Below are positions 21,431 through 30,326 of a stretch of 58,996 nucleotides of DNA, in pieces. The stretch lies in assembly GCA_902545945.1 (NCBI GenBank), contig CACCID010000006.1, forward strand, positions 1 through 58,996. Direction: 5' to 3'. The stretch is from an uncultured Pelagibacteraceae bacterium. Lineage in GTDB: Bacteria > Pseudomonadota > Alphaproteobacteria > Pelagibacterales > Pelagibacteraceae. The first letter of the stretch is position 1. Every line of letters starts with the position of its first letter. The position numbers and the translations under genes are program-made. A model generated the notes under the pieces. That model did no database searches. It was not told where the DNA came from and saw nothing but the letters and a program-made list of their open reading frames with translations.

Positions 21431-22636
21431 TCAGCTGTAGATATAGTCTCGTGTTCGATGTGCTGACTGAAAGTTCTTAACAATTTGTAATTGAAATACT
21501 ACTAAATCTCTGTATCTAAAAGCAGCTGCACAACTTGCCATATAAAATTCCCACATTTTTATAAATTTTTCATCAAATAAATCTTTTACTTCCTTTTTCT
21601 TTTCTAAAAATCTTTCCAACCATGCCTCTAATGTTTTATCATAATGTCGAATTAGGGTTTCGCTATCAGCAACTATTAAACCTGTTTTTTCAATTGGATT
21701 TATTATTTGACTAAAAGAGGGACAAACTCCACCTGGAAAAATATATTTGTTTATAAATTTATTTGGTGGGGTAGGTTTATCTACTACGCCTATAGTATGA
21801 AGCAAAAATATTCCATCATCTTTAAGAAGCTTATTCATAGATTTAAAAAAAGTATGATAAAATTTTCTACCTACGTGCTCAAACATTCCGACTGAGTAAA
21901 TTCTATCATAATTACCTTTAGCTTCTCTATAATCAATCAGTTCAAATTTCACTTGATTATCTAAGCCCAATTGTTTTGCTTTTTTTTTGCAGTATTCAAT
22001 TTGATTTTTACTCAAAGATATTCCAGTGACTTCACATTTTTTTTGCTTTGCAATTTCGAAAGCCATTCCACCCCAGCCACAACCAACTTCTAAAATTTTT
22101 TGTCCTTCTTTAATATCTAACTTTTTAATTATATGATCGATTTTATTCTGCTGAGCTTCTTCTAAATTTGTTGTGTCTTTTTTCCAATATGCACAAGAAT
22201 ATAAACGATGTTTTCTATCTAAAAAAATATCATATAATTTTTCACCCCTAGATCCCCCAATATCATAGTGATGTTCAACATTTTTTTTAGCTTTTCCAGG
22301 TAAATTAAAATTTGTAAGCAATCTATAAGCTTGATAAATTCTTTTTATAATTGCGCTTGCAGTAGTAATTTCACCTCTGCCTAAATTTTTAATTAACCCC
22401 ATTAAAAAATTTTTCATAGAGTCATTTTCAATTTTAATTTCATTTCTCATGTAAGCTTCTGGAAATTCTAACTCAGGATCTAATAAAAGTTTCCAATTAA
22501 GATTTTCTTTAAGCAATTTTAAAGTAATAGGATTTTCTTTTTTTGGTTTTCCACAAATGTACTTTTGACCTTTAGAGTCTACTAAAATTATTCCATCTTC
22601 TTTATAAATTCTTGATAATATTCTGGCTAATATCAT
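21431..22636 (-). CDS. cfa: Cyclopropane-fatty-acyl-phospholipid synthase-like methyltransferase
   Basis: The protein has 401 residues, the usual Cfa size. VEHHYDIGGSRGEKLYDIFLD is the Cfa signature, LEVGCGWGGMAFEIA is the SAM-binding motif I, and SVGMFEHVGRKFY is a conserved active-site segment. The enzyme adds a methylene bridge to double bonds of membrane phospholipid chains, or in some branches methylates them. The gene starts 2 bases after the DapA-family gene stop, so the two are co-transcribed. Confidence 0.87.
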   Translation of the reverse strand: MILARILSRIYKEDGIILVDSKGQKYICGKPKKENPITLKLLKENLNWKLLLDPELEFPEAYMRNEIKIENDSMKNFLMGLIKNLGRGEITTASAIIKRIYQAYRLLTNFNLPGKAKKNVEHHYDIGGSRGEKLYDIFLDRKHRLYSCAYWKKDTTNLEEAQQNKIDHIIKKLDIKEGQKILEVGCGWGGMAFEIAKQKKCEVTGISLSKNQIEYCKKKAKQLGLDNQVKFELIDYREAKGNYDRIYSVGMFEHVGRKFYHTFFKSMNKLLKDDGIFLLHTIGVVDKPTPPNKFINKYIFPGGVCPSFSQIINPIEKTGLIVADSETLIRHYDKTLEAWLERFLEKKKEVKDLFDEKFIKMWEFYMASCAAAFRYRDLVVFQLQIVKNFQSAHRTRDYIYS

Positions 22637-22638
22637 TT

Positions 22639-23523
22639 TTATGCAGCTAAGTTTTTTTCTAAAATAAAATTTAATTCTTTCAATTTTTTGTTTAAATCTG
22701 ATTTTTTTTCATCAGAAAGAAGAACCAATGGTGGCAAAATATTTTTAAATTTTTCATTTTTATCAGAAAGATAACTATGTAATGCAGCAATTAAATTATA
22801 TTGATCAAAAGTTTCTCTTACTTTTATTAATTGCTCATTTTTTGATTGTTTTTTTTTATTTTCAAAATCATCAAATACTTTTCTAGCTAATGAATGCGTG
22901 ACATTAGTAACTGCTGATATACATCCTGAACAGCCAAGCTCTAAACCTTTAAGCAACTTTGCTTCTGAGCCAGGAAACATAAAAAAGTTTGGGAGTTTTA
23001 GAGTTTCGAACAAATTATAACTCGAGTCTTTACATCCAATGATATTGTCTGGGAATGCTTTAACAAGCTCAGTAACTGTTTCAGCTGAAAACTTATATCC
23101 ACTTAATTTTTCAAAGTTATATAGGATAATTTTTGCTTTAGGAATTGCAGCTATTATTCTATTATAAAATTCAAAAACTCCTTCATCAGTATTACCTTTA
23201 TAATATGCAGGAGGCATTATTAAAAAATCTCTAAAGTCATACTCCATAGCATATTTTACTAAATCAATATTATCATTAAGAGAATTACACCCGGTTCCCA
23301 AAAAGAATTGCTTTTTCAATTTATGACTAGCTATTTTTGCAATAAAATTTTTTTTTTCACTAATTGAAATTAATTGACTTTGACCTGTTGAACCAAAAAA
23401 GAAAACTCCATGAAGACCGTTACGTATTGCACTTTCCGCATGTAAGATAGTTTCATTTGTATTAAGTGTTCCGTTTTCATTCAGAACACTCAAGCTTGCA
23501 GCGTATATTCCTTTTTTTATCAT
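22639..23523 (-). CDS. Dihydrodipicolinate synthase / N-acetylneuraminate lyase family protein
   Basis: The protein has 294 residues, the size of a TIM-barrel DapA-fold aldolase. GVFFFGSTGQSQLIS is the pyruvate-carboxylate-binding motif, ILYNFEK holds the catalytic Tyr, and IIGCKDSSYNL contains the Schiff-base Lys. The TGQ...LIS form rather than TGE...LS differs from standard DapA, so it probably acts as a 2-keto-acid lyase or aldolase for another sugar acid. It is the first gene of the pair with cfa. Confidence 0.8.
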   Translation of the reverse strand: MIKKGIYAASLSVLNENGTLNTNETILHAESAIRNGLHGVFFFGSTGQSQLISISEKKNFIAKIASHKLKKQFFLGTGCNSLNDNIDLVKYAMEYDFRDFLIMPPAYYKGNTDEGVFEFYNRIIAAIPKAKIILYNFEKLSGYKFSAETVTELVKAFPDNIIGCKDSSYNLFETLKLPNFFMFPGSEAKLLKGLELGCSGCISAVTNVTHSLARKVFDDFENKKKQSKNEQLIKVRETFDQYNLIAALHSYLSDKNEKFKNILPPLVLLSDEKKSDLNKKLKELNFILEKNLAA

Positions 23524-23570
23524 AATCTTACCTAATTTCTTTTATCTAAGTTATATTAATAAAATTAAAA

Positions 23571-24539
23571 ATGAAAGTTTTAGTCATTCAACCAAAAATT
23601 GGTATGGGAGATATGGTAATTTATTTACCTTATATTCATGCCATTTCAAAAAAATATCAAACTCCAGTATCTATATTGGTCAAACAAAATACCCGTGCTA
23701 ATCAACTTCTAGCTGAAGATGAGCACATTAACGAGATTATAACTTTAGATCGCTTAAAGAATAATACTGGTTCTCACGATGGGATGTCAGGATTTTTTAA
23801 ACTAAGTATTGAACTTAGACATAAAAATTTTGATAAAGTTTTTATTTTTAACAGTTCACTAAGATATTTTTTGATTTCAAAGATTGCAGGTATTAAAAAA
23901 ATTTTTCAATATCCTCTTTTTAGAAAAAAAGATAATGTAGTTACATCTGCAAAAATTTTTACCGAATATGCAATTGATACCGTTGTATCCACACAGCCTA
24001 ATTTAAGTATCACTGATGAAAAATTTAAAAAAGTAAAGTCAAATTTTTCAAAAGATTTTAAACATATTTGTATTGGTATATCTGCTAGCGGACCTACAAA
24101 ACGTTGGAATATAAAAAATTATATTAAAATTTGCGAGAGTATAAATGAACAAATCCCCTCAAAATTTTATATTGCAGCTGGTATTGATGACAAAGAACTA
24201 GTAAATGAAATTTTAAATTCTTCAATTGGGAAGAACTGCAGTTCGTTTGAAAATTTAAAAATTAGTGAAACACTACCTATCATAAAAAACTGTGATCTTT
24301 ATTTAGGGAATGATACAGGTTGGCTACATATAGCTGCTGCACTTAAAATAAAATGTTTGGCACTATTTATGGATAGCCCTGTTCAAGCATACGGTAAATA
24401 CTCTAACTTTATTAATGTAATCGTGCCTGAGGGTGAAACAGAAGAAACCACTACTCATGATACACTAGGGTCAGAAAAAATATCATTTGAAAAAGTTTTA
24501 AATTCTTCACTAGAATTAATTAAGAAAAATCAGTCTTAA
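23571..24539 (+). CDS. Glycosyltransferase family 9 (heptosyltransferase-like)
   Basis: The protein has 322 residues. The N-terminal VLVIQPKIGMGDMVIYLPYIHAI is the GT9 nucleotide-fold start, and LGNDTGWLHIAAALK is the diagnostic GT9 motif. Such enzymes add heptose from an ADP-sugar to the lipopolysaccharide core on the inner face of the membrane. No other LPS gene is beside it. Its 3' end overlaps the J-domain gene by 20 bases. Confidence 0.83.
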   Translation: MKVLVIQPKIGMGDMVIYLPYIHAISKKYQTPVSILVKQNTRANQLLAEDEHINEIITLDRLKNNTGSHDGMSGFFKLSIELRHKNFDKVFIFNSSLRYFLISKIAGIKKIFQYPLFRKKDNVVTSAKIFTEYAIDTVVSTQPNLSITDEKFKKVKSNFSKDFKHICIGISASGPTKRWNIKNYIKICESINEQIPSKFYIAAGIDDKELVNEILNSSIGKNCSSFENLKISETLPIIKNCDLYLGNDTGWLHIAAALKIKCLALFMDSPVQAYGKYSNFINVIVPEGETEETTTHDTLGSEKISFEKVLNSSLELIKKNQS

Positions 24540-25029
24540 TAATTTTATCTTTAGCTTCATTTACTAGCTGACTCAATCTTTCTGTTTTTACTTCGCGGTT
24601 CATATCAGGGTGAATTTTTTTTTGTAATTGATTTGCAGCCTTTAAAACATCCTCTTTAGTACAACCTCTTTTCAGACCTAATAATTTATAAGCTTCATCA
24701 TTAGTAACACTTGAGGATCCTTTCGTCTGGCCAAATTGGCCTTGCGAAAATCTTCCAGAATTTTTTAAAAATTGAATTAATCTCCAAAGTTGCATCATTT
24801 GTAAAATAGTTAACCCCTTGATTTTCAAGCCACTCAAAATCACTAATAAAAAAGGGAGTGAAAAAATATATTTACCTGCAAAAGCTAGTAGCGCAGCTAA
24901 AATGAGTGAAAAATAAACTGCAATTTTTTTGATAGTTGTGGCAATTTTCTTTGAACTAGTTCGCGCGAACCAGTTTAAAAAAAGATAAACAATGACAAAG
25001 ATGATAATTCCTATTAATAGCGTATTCAT
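24520..25029 (-). CDS. Membrane-anchored J-domain protein (DjlA/Pam18-like)
   Basis: The protein has 169 residues. Two hydrophobic segments are visible in the first about 65 residues (GIIIFVIVYLFLNWF and VYFSLILAALLAFAGKYIF). The C-terminal J domain has YKLLGLKRGCTKEDVLKAA and the HPD motif in KKIHPDMN. The J domain would stimulate DnaK at the membrane. It resembles the C-terminal-J proteins related to mitochondrial Pam18. Confidence 0.78.
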   Translation of the reverse strand: MNTLLIGIIIFVIVYLFLNWFARTSSKKIATTIKKIAVYFSLILAALLAFAGKYIFSLPFLLVILSGLKIKGLTILQMMQLWRLIQFLKNSGRFSQGQFGQTKGSSSVTNDEAYKLLGLKRGCTKEDVLKAANQLQKKIHPDMNREVKTERLSQLVNEAKDKIIKTDFS

Positions 25030-25042
25030 ATAATTTTCTATT

Positions 25043-27127
25043 ATGATTATACCAAAACTTAAAAAGATTAAGAGTGAGAAAAAGTACCACGATATCTCTA
25101 TTGAGGATGAATACGCATGGGTAGATCAACCGAATATTCTTGAAGTATTAAAAGACGCTGATAAACTTGATCCTGAAGTAAGGGACTACATCAATGCGAA
25201 TAACAAAAATACTGAAGAGTATTTCAGTGATGTTAAAGAACTTCAAAAAAGTCTATTTACTGAAATAAAATCTAAAATCAAATTAGATGATACATCTCTT
25301 AAATATAAAGATAAAAAATATTATTACTGGACTAAAACTGATGCAAAAGGGAATTATGGGAAAAGAATAAGACAATTAATTGATGGTTCAAAACCCGAAG
25401 AGGTTTATTTTGATGGAGATTTAGAAAAGAAAAATTATGGCTCAGAATATTTTGGAGTAGGGTCGGTAAGTACATCTCACTGTGACAATTACATGGCTTA
25501 TTCTCTAGATTTAAAGGGCTCTGAGTACTATACAATTTACCTAAGAGATTTAATAACAGGAGAAAATGAAATTGATACTATTGAAAATACAAGTGGAGGA
25601 ATAACCTGGTCGCTTGATAGTAAAAGTTTTTTTTATTCAAAGTTAGACAAATTTCACAGACCACGTCAGATTTTTAAACATCATTTAGGTACATCTGTTA
25701 ATAAAGATGAATTAATTTTTGAAGAGAAGGATGACACATTCACGTGCGGAATAAGTCTATCGTCAGATGAAAAATATTTCATAATTTCTACCTCGGACCA
25801 TATCACAACTGAAGAATATTTCTTCCCAGCAGAAGCGACAGATATCAAGCCTAAGTTATTTCAAGGTAGGAAAAAGGACGTTCGATATTCATTAGATGCG
25901 TGGAAAGGTTATTTTTACGTTCACACTAATGAAGATGCAAGAGACTATAAAATTCTAAGATGTAAGACTGATCAAATTCAAAACCTAGAAGTTTATATAC
26001 CTGAAAAAAAAGAAACAGTAATAGGCGGCTTAGAATTTTTAAATGAATATATTATAAGGAGTGAAAAATCTGATGCTATTGCAAAACTTTTTGTTAAAAA
26101 TATAAAAACTAATAAAGAAGAAGAAATCAAAATCTCTGATGAAGCAATTGGTGTTCCAGGTGTATCTCTAATGCAACGAGATACGAATACTACAAAGATA
26201 AGAGTTGGCTGGGAAAGTATGGCTACACCAGGGAGAATTTACGAATACGATATAGTAACTAAAGAAAAAAAATTAGTAAAAGAAACTGAAATCCCTTCTG
26301 GTCATGATCCAAGTAAATATGTAGTCGAAAGAATAAAAGCTAAATCTCATGATGGGAGATTAATACCAATAAGCCTAGTAAGATTGAAAGAAGCAAAAAA
26401 AGATAGCAAATCAAAAGTTTTACTATACGCTTACGGAGCTTATAAACATAGTGTATCACCTAGTTTTAGTGCTTCAAAATTTTGTTTAATTGATAGAGGA
26501 ATTACTTTTGCAATAGCTCACATAAGAGGCGGTGGAGATTTAGGAGATACTTGGCATGAAGAAGGTAAAAAGAAATTAAAGAAGAACACTTTTTTAGACT
26601 ATATCGCATGTGCAAATCATCTAATTGATCAGCAATATACTTATAAAGGAGGAATTTGTTTTTATGGTGGAAGCGCTGGAGGACTGACAGGTGGTGCGGT
26701 GGCAAATATTGCTCCTAACTTATTTTTTTCAATGCTTTTACTAGTTCCTTTCGTAGATACAATGACAACGATGTTAAATGAAAAGTTACCTTTAACTCCA
26801 GCAGAATGGGAACTTTGGGGCAATCCAATTAAGAACAAAGATTACTTTGAGTATATTTTATCTTATTCTCCTTATAATAATATCGATAAAAAAGATTATC
26901 CTTCAATGCTAATAACAACTTCGCTTTTTGATAATAGAGTGTTGTATTCAGAACCTGTAAAGTATATTGCAAAATTAAGAGAAACTAAGACTGATAATAA
27001 TACTCAATTGCTAAAGTGTAAAATGGAAGCAGCAGGTCACGGTGGTATGAGCGGAAGAGATAACGCTATAAAAGAATTAGCGGAAGAATATTCTTTTATT
27101 TTAAAAACTGCAAAAATTTTGAAGTAA
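25043..27127 (+). CDS. ptrB: Oligopeptidase B-like serine peptidase (S9A)
   Basis: The protein has 694 residues, typical for oligopeptidase B. The N-terminal about 400 residues form the beta-propeller cap. The alpha/beta-hydrolase domain has HIRGGGDLGDTWHEEGK, YGGSAGGLTGGAVAN with the nucleophile Ser, DNRVLY with the Asp and AAGHGGMSGR with the His. The enzyme cleaves short peptides after Arg or Lys. No signal peptide is seen, so it is likely cytoplasmic. Confidence 0.9.
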   Translation: MIIPKLKKIKSEKKYHDISIEDEYAWVDQPNILEVLKDADKLDPEVRDYINANNKNTEEYFSDVKELQKSLFTEIKSKIKLDDTSLKYKDKKYYYWTKTDAKGNYGKRIRQLIDGSKPEEVYFDGDLEKKNYGSEYFGVGSVSTSHCDNYMAYSLDLKGSEYYTIYLRDLITGENEIDTIENTSGGITWSLDSKSFFYSKLDKFHRPRQIFKHHLGTSVNKDELIFEEKDDTFTCGISLSSDEKYFIISTSDHITTEEYFFPAEATDIKPKLFQGRKKDVRYSLDAWKGYFYVHTNEDARDYKILRCKTDQIQNLEVYIPEKKETVIGGLEFLNEYIIRSEKSDAIAKLFVKNIKTNKEEEIKISDEAIGVPGVSLMQRDTNTTKIRVGWESMATPGRIYEYDIVTKEKKLVKETEIPSGHDPSKYVVERIKAKSHDGRLIPISLVRLKEAKKDSKSKVLLYAYGAYKHSVSPSFSASKFCLIDRGITFAIAHIRGGGDLGDTWHEEGKKKLKKNTFLDYIACANHLIDQQYTYKGGICFYGGSAGGLTGGAVANIAPNLFFSMLLLVPFVDTMTTMLNEKLPLTPAEWELWGNPIKNKDYFEYILSYSPYNNIDKKDYPSMLITTSLFDNRVLYSEPVKYIAKLRETKTDNNTQLLKCKMEAAGHGGMSGRDNAIKELAEEYSFILKTAKILK

Positions 27128-27217
27128 CTATCTTGAAAATTTAAAAACAATTACCATATATTTTATATTAGCCGCCAAATGGGGCTAATAATTAACCTTG
27201 CTAACAAAGGAGGATAT

Positions 27218-27661
27218 ATGACAAGTAAGGATCTATCGATCTTTAATTCACTTAGACCTTTTAGCATTGGTTTCGATGATATGTTTGATCAGTTCGAGTC
27301 AATGCTAGGTAATGGCAGTCTTGCTGTACAAAGCAATTATCCGCCATACAACATTCGAAAAGCAGGCAAAGACAGGTACGCTATTGAAGTAGCTGTTGCT
27401 GGCTTTAGCAAAGATGATGTTGAAGTTGAATATGAAGATAATCTTTTAACAGTTAAGACAAAAGAAGTTAAAAGATCTGAGGAAAAAGAGGGTGCAGAAG
27501 TTATTCATCGAGGGATATCGCAAAGATCTTTTGCAAGATCATTCACAATTGCAGACGATGTAAAAGTGAATGGTGCTGAATTGAAAGATGGTTTGCTAAC
27601 TATTTCTTGTGAAAAAATCATACCTGAAATAAAGAAAAAAAGACTTATTGAAATAAAATAA
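27218..27661 (+). CDS. ibpA: Small heat-shock protein Hsp20/IbpA family
   Basis: The protein has 147 residues from the ATG at 27218, which is preceded by AAAGGAGG at 4 bases. The longer frame from 27179 has no such site. An N-terminal phenylalanine-rich arm (FDDMFDQFESM) is followed by the alpha-crystallin domain YAIEVAVAGFSKDDVEVEYEDN...GLLTI and a short tail. It forms oligomers that hold unfolded proteins. No classical ROSE-like RNA element is clear in the short leader. Confidence 0.92.
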   Translation: MTSKDLSIFNSLRPFSIGFDDMFDQFESMLGNGSLAVQSNYPPYNIRKAGKDRYAIEVAVAGFSKDDVEVEYEDNLLTVKTKEVKRSEEKEGAEVIHRGISQRSFARSFTIADDVKVNGAELKDGLLTISCEKIIPEIKKKRLIEIK

Positions 27662-27670
27662 GTTTGCCTT

Positions 27671-27696
27671 ACTTGCGGAGTTTAGACTCCGCAAGT
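27671..27696. terminator. 11-bp hairpin between ibpA and the lipoprotein gene
   Basis: ACTTGCGGAGT and ACTCCGCAAGT pair perfectly over 11 bp around the 4-base loop TTAG, between two convergent genes. The sequence after it has few T residues on either strand, so it could be a terminator helped by structure or a 3'-end protector of both messages. Confidence 0.6.
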
Positions 27697-27699
27697 AAA

Positions 27700-28008
27700 T
27701 TAAAAACAGTTTTTGCTACTAAAACCAATTACAATATTTTTAGGATTTACCTCAAATTTACGTTCACACTTTATCTTATATTTTTCAGTAAAATAAACAT
27801 AATTTCTATTTCTAGTTTTTAAAAATTCCACTTTATCAGGTTGTCCATAAAAAGTTTTAAGATCCGCCTCGGTTTTATTTAGCCATTTGCTTAATTCTTT
27901 TTTTTCTAATTCTGTTGTTCGATCTATTTTATTTGTAACTGTTTCACAGGCTGAAAGTGCAATTAGTATAGCGAGTGAATACACACATAATTTTAGTTTT
28001 TTCAACAT
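27700..28008 (-). CDS. Lipoprotein of unknown function
   Basis: The protein has 102 residues. The signal peptide ends in the lipobox LSAC (Cys20). The mature part has a helical region (LSKWLNKTEADLKTFYGQPDK) and strands (NYVYFTEKYKIKCERKF), with Cys at about 81 and 101 that may form a disulfide. TEADLKTFYGQPD resembles small SmpA/BamE-like lipoprotein patterns, but the link is weak. Confidence 0.65.
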   Translation of the reverse strand: MLKKLKLCVYSLAILIALSACETVTNKIDRTTELEKKELSKWLNKTEADLKTFYGQPDKVEFLKTRNRNYVYFTEKYKIKCERKFEVNPKNIVIGFSSKNCF

Positions 28009-28098
28009 TTGAGGATTCTACACCTAAAACTTATAAACAGAAATATTGAGTATAGGTTGTAAAATTCTTAAATAGTATAAATAAATCAGGATTTTAAA

Positions 28099-28137
28099 AT
28101 GGATATAGAGTATTCAACATCAATAGGAGGTTTTTAG
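28099..28137 (+). promoter_or_regulatory. 12-codon upstream ORF overlapping the permease ribosome binding site
   Basis: An ORF of 12 residues, MDIEYSTSIGGF, ends in TAG directly before the permease ATG (TAGATG). The AGGAGG ribosome binding site of the permease lies inside its last codons. Translation of this leader could couple to or block permease initiation. It could equally be chance, as AGGAGG in frame reads GG-containing codons. Confidence 0.35.
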
Positions 28138-29448
28138 ATGTTAAATAAATATTTTGAGTATAGAAAACACAAAACAAATTTTAGAACTGAAGTAATCGCT
28201 GGTGTAACGACTTTCCTTACAATGGCATATATTATGTTCTTAAATCCTTTCATTCTCTCTGGCGAATTCGCTGGAACAGAAAAAGGTTTTTTTGATTTTG
28301 GAGCAGTATTCACTGCAACAATTTTAGCGACCGCCGTAGCTTGTTTTATAATGGCATTTCATGGAAAAACTTGGCCGGTAGGATTGGCACCAGGTATGGG
28401 TATCAATGCATTTGTTGCATATGGTGTTGTTGCTGGGCAAGGTTATACGCCTCAAGCTGCATTAGGTGCTGTTCTTGTAGCTGGTGTAATCTTCCTAGTG
28501 ATATCATTAACACCGTTGAGAGCCTGGTTAATTAACTCCATTCCAAAGAGTTTAAAACTTGGTATTGGTGCTGGTATCGGATTATTCTTAGCAATTATAG
28601 GTTTGGAAATAATGGGAGTAGTAGGTGATCACCCTGTAACATTAGTTACTTTGGGTGATATTAAAAATCCTTTAGTGCTTTTAGCATGTGCAACTTTTGT
28701 TTTCATGATTGTTTTAGAAAAAATGAAAGTTAGAGGAAATATCATTATTGGTATTTTACTCTTCAGTATCATTGCGTGGGTATCTGGCTTAGCTAAATTT
28801 AATGGTGTTGTAGGATCAATTCCTCCAATGACATATCTATTTGAGTTCGATCTTAAAGCTGCATTCTCTGCGGGTATGGCCTCAATTATTTTCACTTTAT
28901 TATTCATCGACTTTTTTGATACTGCAGGAACGTTAACTTCAGTGGCTAATGTTGCAGGAAAAGTAGATAGAAAAGGTAAAGTCCAAGATATTGACAAAGC
29001 GATGCTAGCTGACAGTGTTGGGACTGTAGCTGGATCTTTTATGGGAACAACGACTGTTACAAGTTATGTAGAGTCTGGTTCTGGTGTAAAAGCAGGGGGT
29101 AGAACTGGAATGACATCTTTAGTCATTGGTGTTTTATTCTTAGCTTGTTTGTTTTTTGCACCTTTAGCAACTAGTTTGCCAAAAGAAATAGATGGAGCAG
29201 CTTTACTTTACGTTGCGATTTTATTTGTAAGAAATATTACCGATATAGATTGGAACGATATAGCTGAGTCTGGTCCAGCTGTGCTTGCTATGATAGTTAT
29301 GCCGCTTACTTATAGTATTAGTAACGGTATCGCTTTAGCATTTATCGCTTACGCACTAATAAGAATTTTTACTGGTAAATTTGGTAAAACTTCGCCTGCC
29401 ATTTGGGTAATTGCAGCAGCTAGTGTATTAAGTTTTTACGTAGGTTAA
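28138..29448 (+). CDS. NCS2-family purine (adenine/guanine/hypoxanthine) permease, AzgA-like
   Basis: The protein has 436 residues with about 13 hydrophobic segments. TNFRTEVIAGVTTFLTMAYIMFLNP at the N-terminus and the LAPGMGINAFVAYG block are AzgA-type signatures. The segment FIDFFDTAGTLTSVA is a conserved NCS2 substrate-site helix. It imports purine bases with protons. It converges with the phosphoribosyltransferase gene, which would trap the imported base as a nucleotide. A strong ribosome binding site (AGGAGG) lies 7 bases upstream. Confidence 0.9.
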   Translation: MLNKYFEYRKHKTNFRTEVIAGVTTFLTMAYIMFLNPFILSGEFAGTEKGFFDFGAVFTATILATAVACFIMAFHGKTWPVGLAPGMGINAFVAYGVVAGQGYTPQAALGAVLVAGVIFLVISLTPLRAWLINSIPKSLKLGIGAGIGLFLAIIGLEIMGVVGDHPVTLVTLGDIKNPLVLLACATFVFMIVLEKMKVRGNIIIGILLFSIIAWVSGLAKFNGVVGSIPPMTYLFEFDLKAAFSAGMASIIFTLLFIDFFDTAGTLTSVANVAGKVDRKGKVQDIDKAMLADSVGTVAGSFMGTTTVTSYVESGSGVKAGGRTGMTSLVIGVLFLACLFFAPLATSLPKEIDGAALLYVAILFVRNITDIDWNDIAESGPAVLAMIVMPLTYSISNGIALAFIAYALIRIFTGKFGKTSPAIWVIAAASVLSFYVG

Positions 29449-29455
29449 TGATTTT

Positions 29456-29477
29456 AGGGCCGGTTTATGCTGGCCCT
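29456..29477. terminator. Shared hairpin terminator between permease and phosphoribosyltransferase
   Basis: AGGGCC and GGCCCT form a 6-bp GC-rich stem with a 10-base loop in the gap between convergent genes. A short T run follows on each side (TTT on plus; TAAAAT context on minus), fitting a bidirectional but modest terminator. Confidence 0.6.
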
Positions 29478-30005
29478 TTAACTTCCTTGATGTTTTTTAA
29501 TTAAATCCTCTACTCTTACTTCCTCATAATGTTCAAAAGGCTGAACAATCCAGGGATTGCTATTTAATTTCTGAGCACAATAATCAGGCTCAAATGTTGA
29601 GTCTTTCTTTTTCCAGAGAACAGCAGTCTTTATTGAATTTATTTTTCCTTGTAAGGGAGGGTATTTTTTAAGCCAATCAATACTTTTATTCAAAGTTACT
29701 CCTGTGTCAGATAAATCATCACACAATAGAATATTTCCTCTCATTTCTTGGACTGTCGAACTCATTTCTCTAGAGAAAACTAACTCACCTTGTTGATCTT
29801 CGGTTCCTTCTCCCGAATAAGATTCTACAGCTAAGTAAGCACATTTAAGTTTAAATACTCTGCTTAACACGTCTATTATAGGAGCTCCCCCTCTCATAAT
29901 ACCGATTAACATGTCAGGTTTAAATCCGCTTTGATGGATTTGTATTGCAAGTTTTTCTACGATTAGATTATACTCTTTCCAATCAATGATAAGTTTATCT
30001 GCCAT
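29478..30005 (-). CDS. Purine phosphoribosyltransferase (xanthine/hypoxanthine type)
   Basis: The protein has 175 residues. The PRPP-binding motif LLCDDLSDTGVTL and the early GIMRGGAPIIDVL loop mark a type I phosphoribosyltransferase. Length and C-terminal WIVQPFEHYEEV resemble the xanthine or hypoxanthine branch. It would convert a free purine base into its monophosphate. It lies tail-to-tail with the purine permease, so the two make an uptake-and-trap module on separate transcripts. Confidence 0.82.
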   Translation of the reverse strand: MADKLIIDWKEYNLIVEKLAIQIHQSGFKPDMLIGIMRGGAPIIDVLSRVFKLKCAYLAVESYSGEGTEDQQGELVFSREMSSTVQEMRGNILLCDDLSDTGVTLNKSIDWLKKYPPLQGKINSIKTAVLWKKKDSTFEPDYCAQKLNSNPWIVQPFEHYEEVRVEDLIKKHQGS

Positions 30006-30038
30006 GAAAAAAGTTAGTTTATTTTAAAGGAGTTGTAA

Positions 30039-30326
30039 ATGAAAGGTTATGTAGTTTGTGTTTATAAAGATATAACTAATAAGGAAAAGCTTAAAGAATA
30101 TGCTGTAAAAGCTAAAATCGCAGTTGAAAAATATAAAGGCAAATTTCTAATCAGGGGAGGAAAGGCAACTGCTAACGAAGGTAAAAGTTCGCCAAGAACT
30201 GTTGTAATCGAGTTTCCCTCTTACGATGAAGCAAATTTATTTTACAAATCAAAAGAATATCAAGAAGCACACGAAATTTTAAAAGGCCACGCAATTAGAC
30301 ATCATCAAACTATTGAAGGTGATTAA
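30039..30326 (+). CDS. DUF1330-family protein
   Basis: The protein has 95 residues. The ferredoxin-like dimeric alpha/beta fold of DUF1330 is suggested by KGYVVCVYKDITNKEKLKEY, GKFLIRGGKA and VVIEFPSYDEANLFYKSKEYQ. These are small cytoplasmic proteins of unknown function, related in fold to antibiotic monooxygenases. A GGAG ribosome binding site is 5 bases upstream. The 3' end overlaps the AlkA-like gene by 4 bases. Confidence 0.78.
   Translation: MKGYVVCVYKDITNKEKLKEYAVKAKIAVEKYKGKFLIRGGKATANEGKSSPRTVVIEFPSYDEANLFYKSKEYQEAHEILKGHAIRHHQTIEGD

Noticed and set aside
28009-28137. Purine riboswitch before the NCS2 permease
   Set aside because: The conserved purine riboswitch three-way junction core was not found in the leader; only the short ORF and ribosome binding site are visible.
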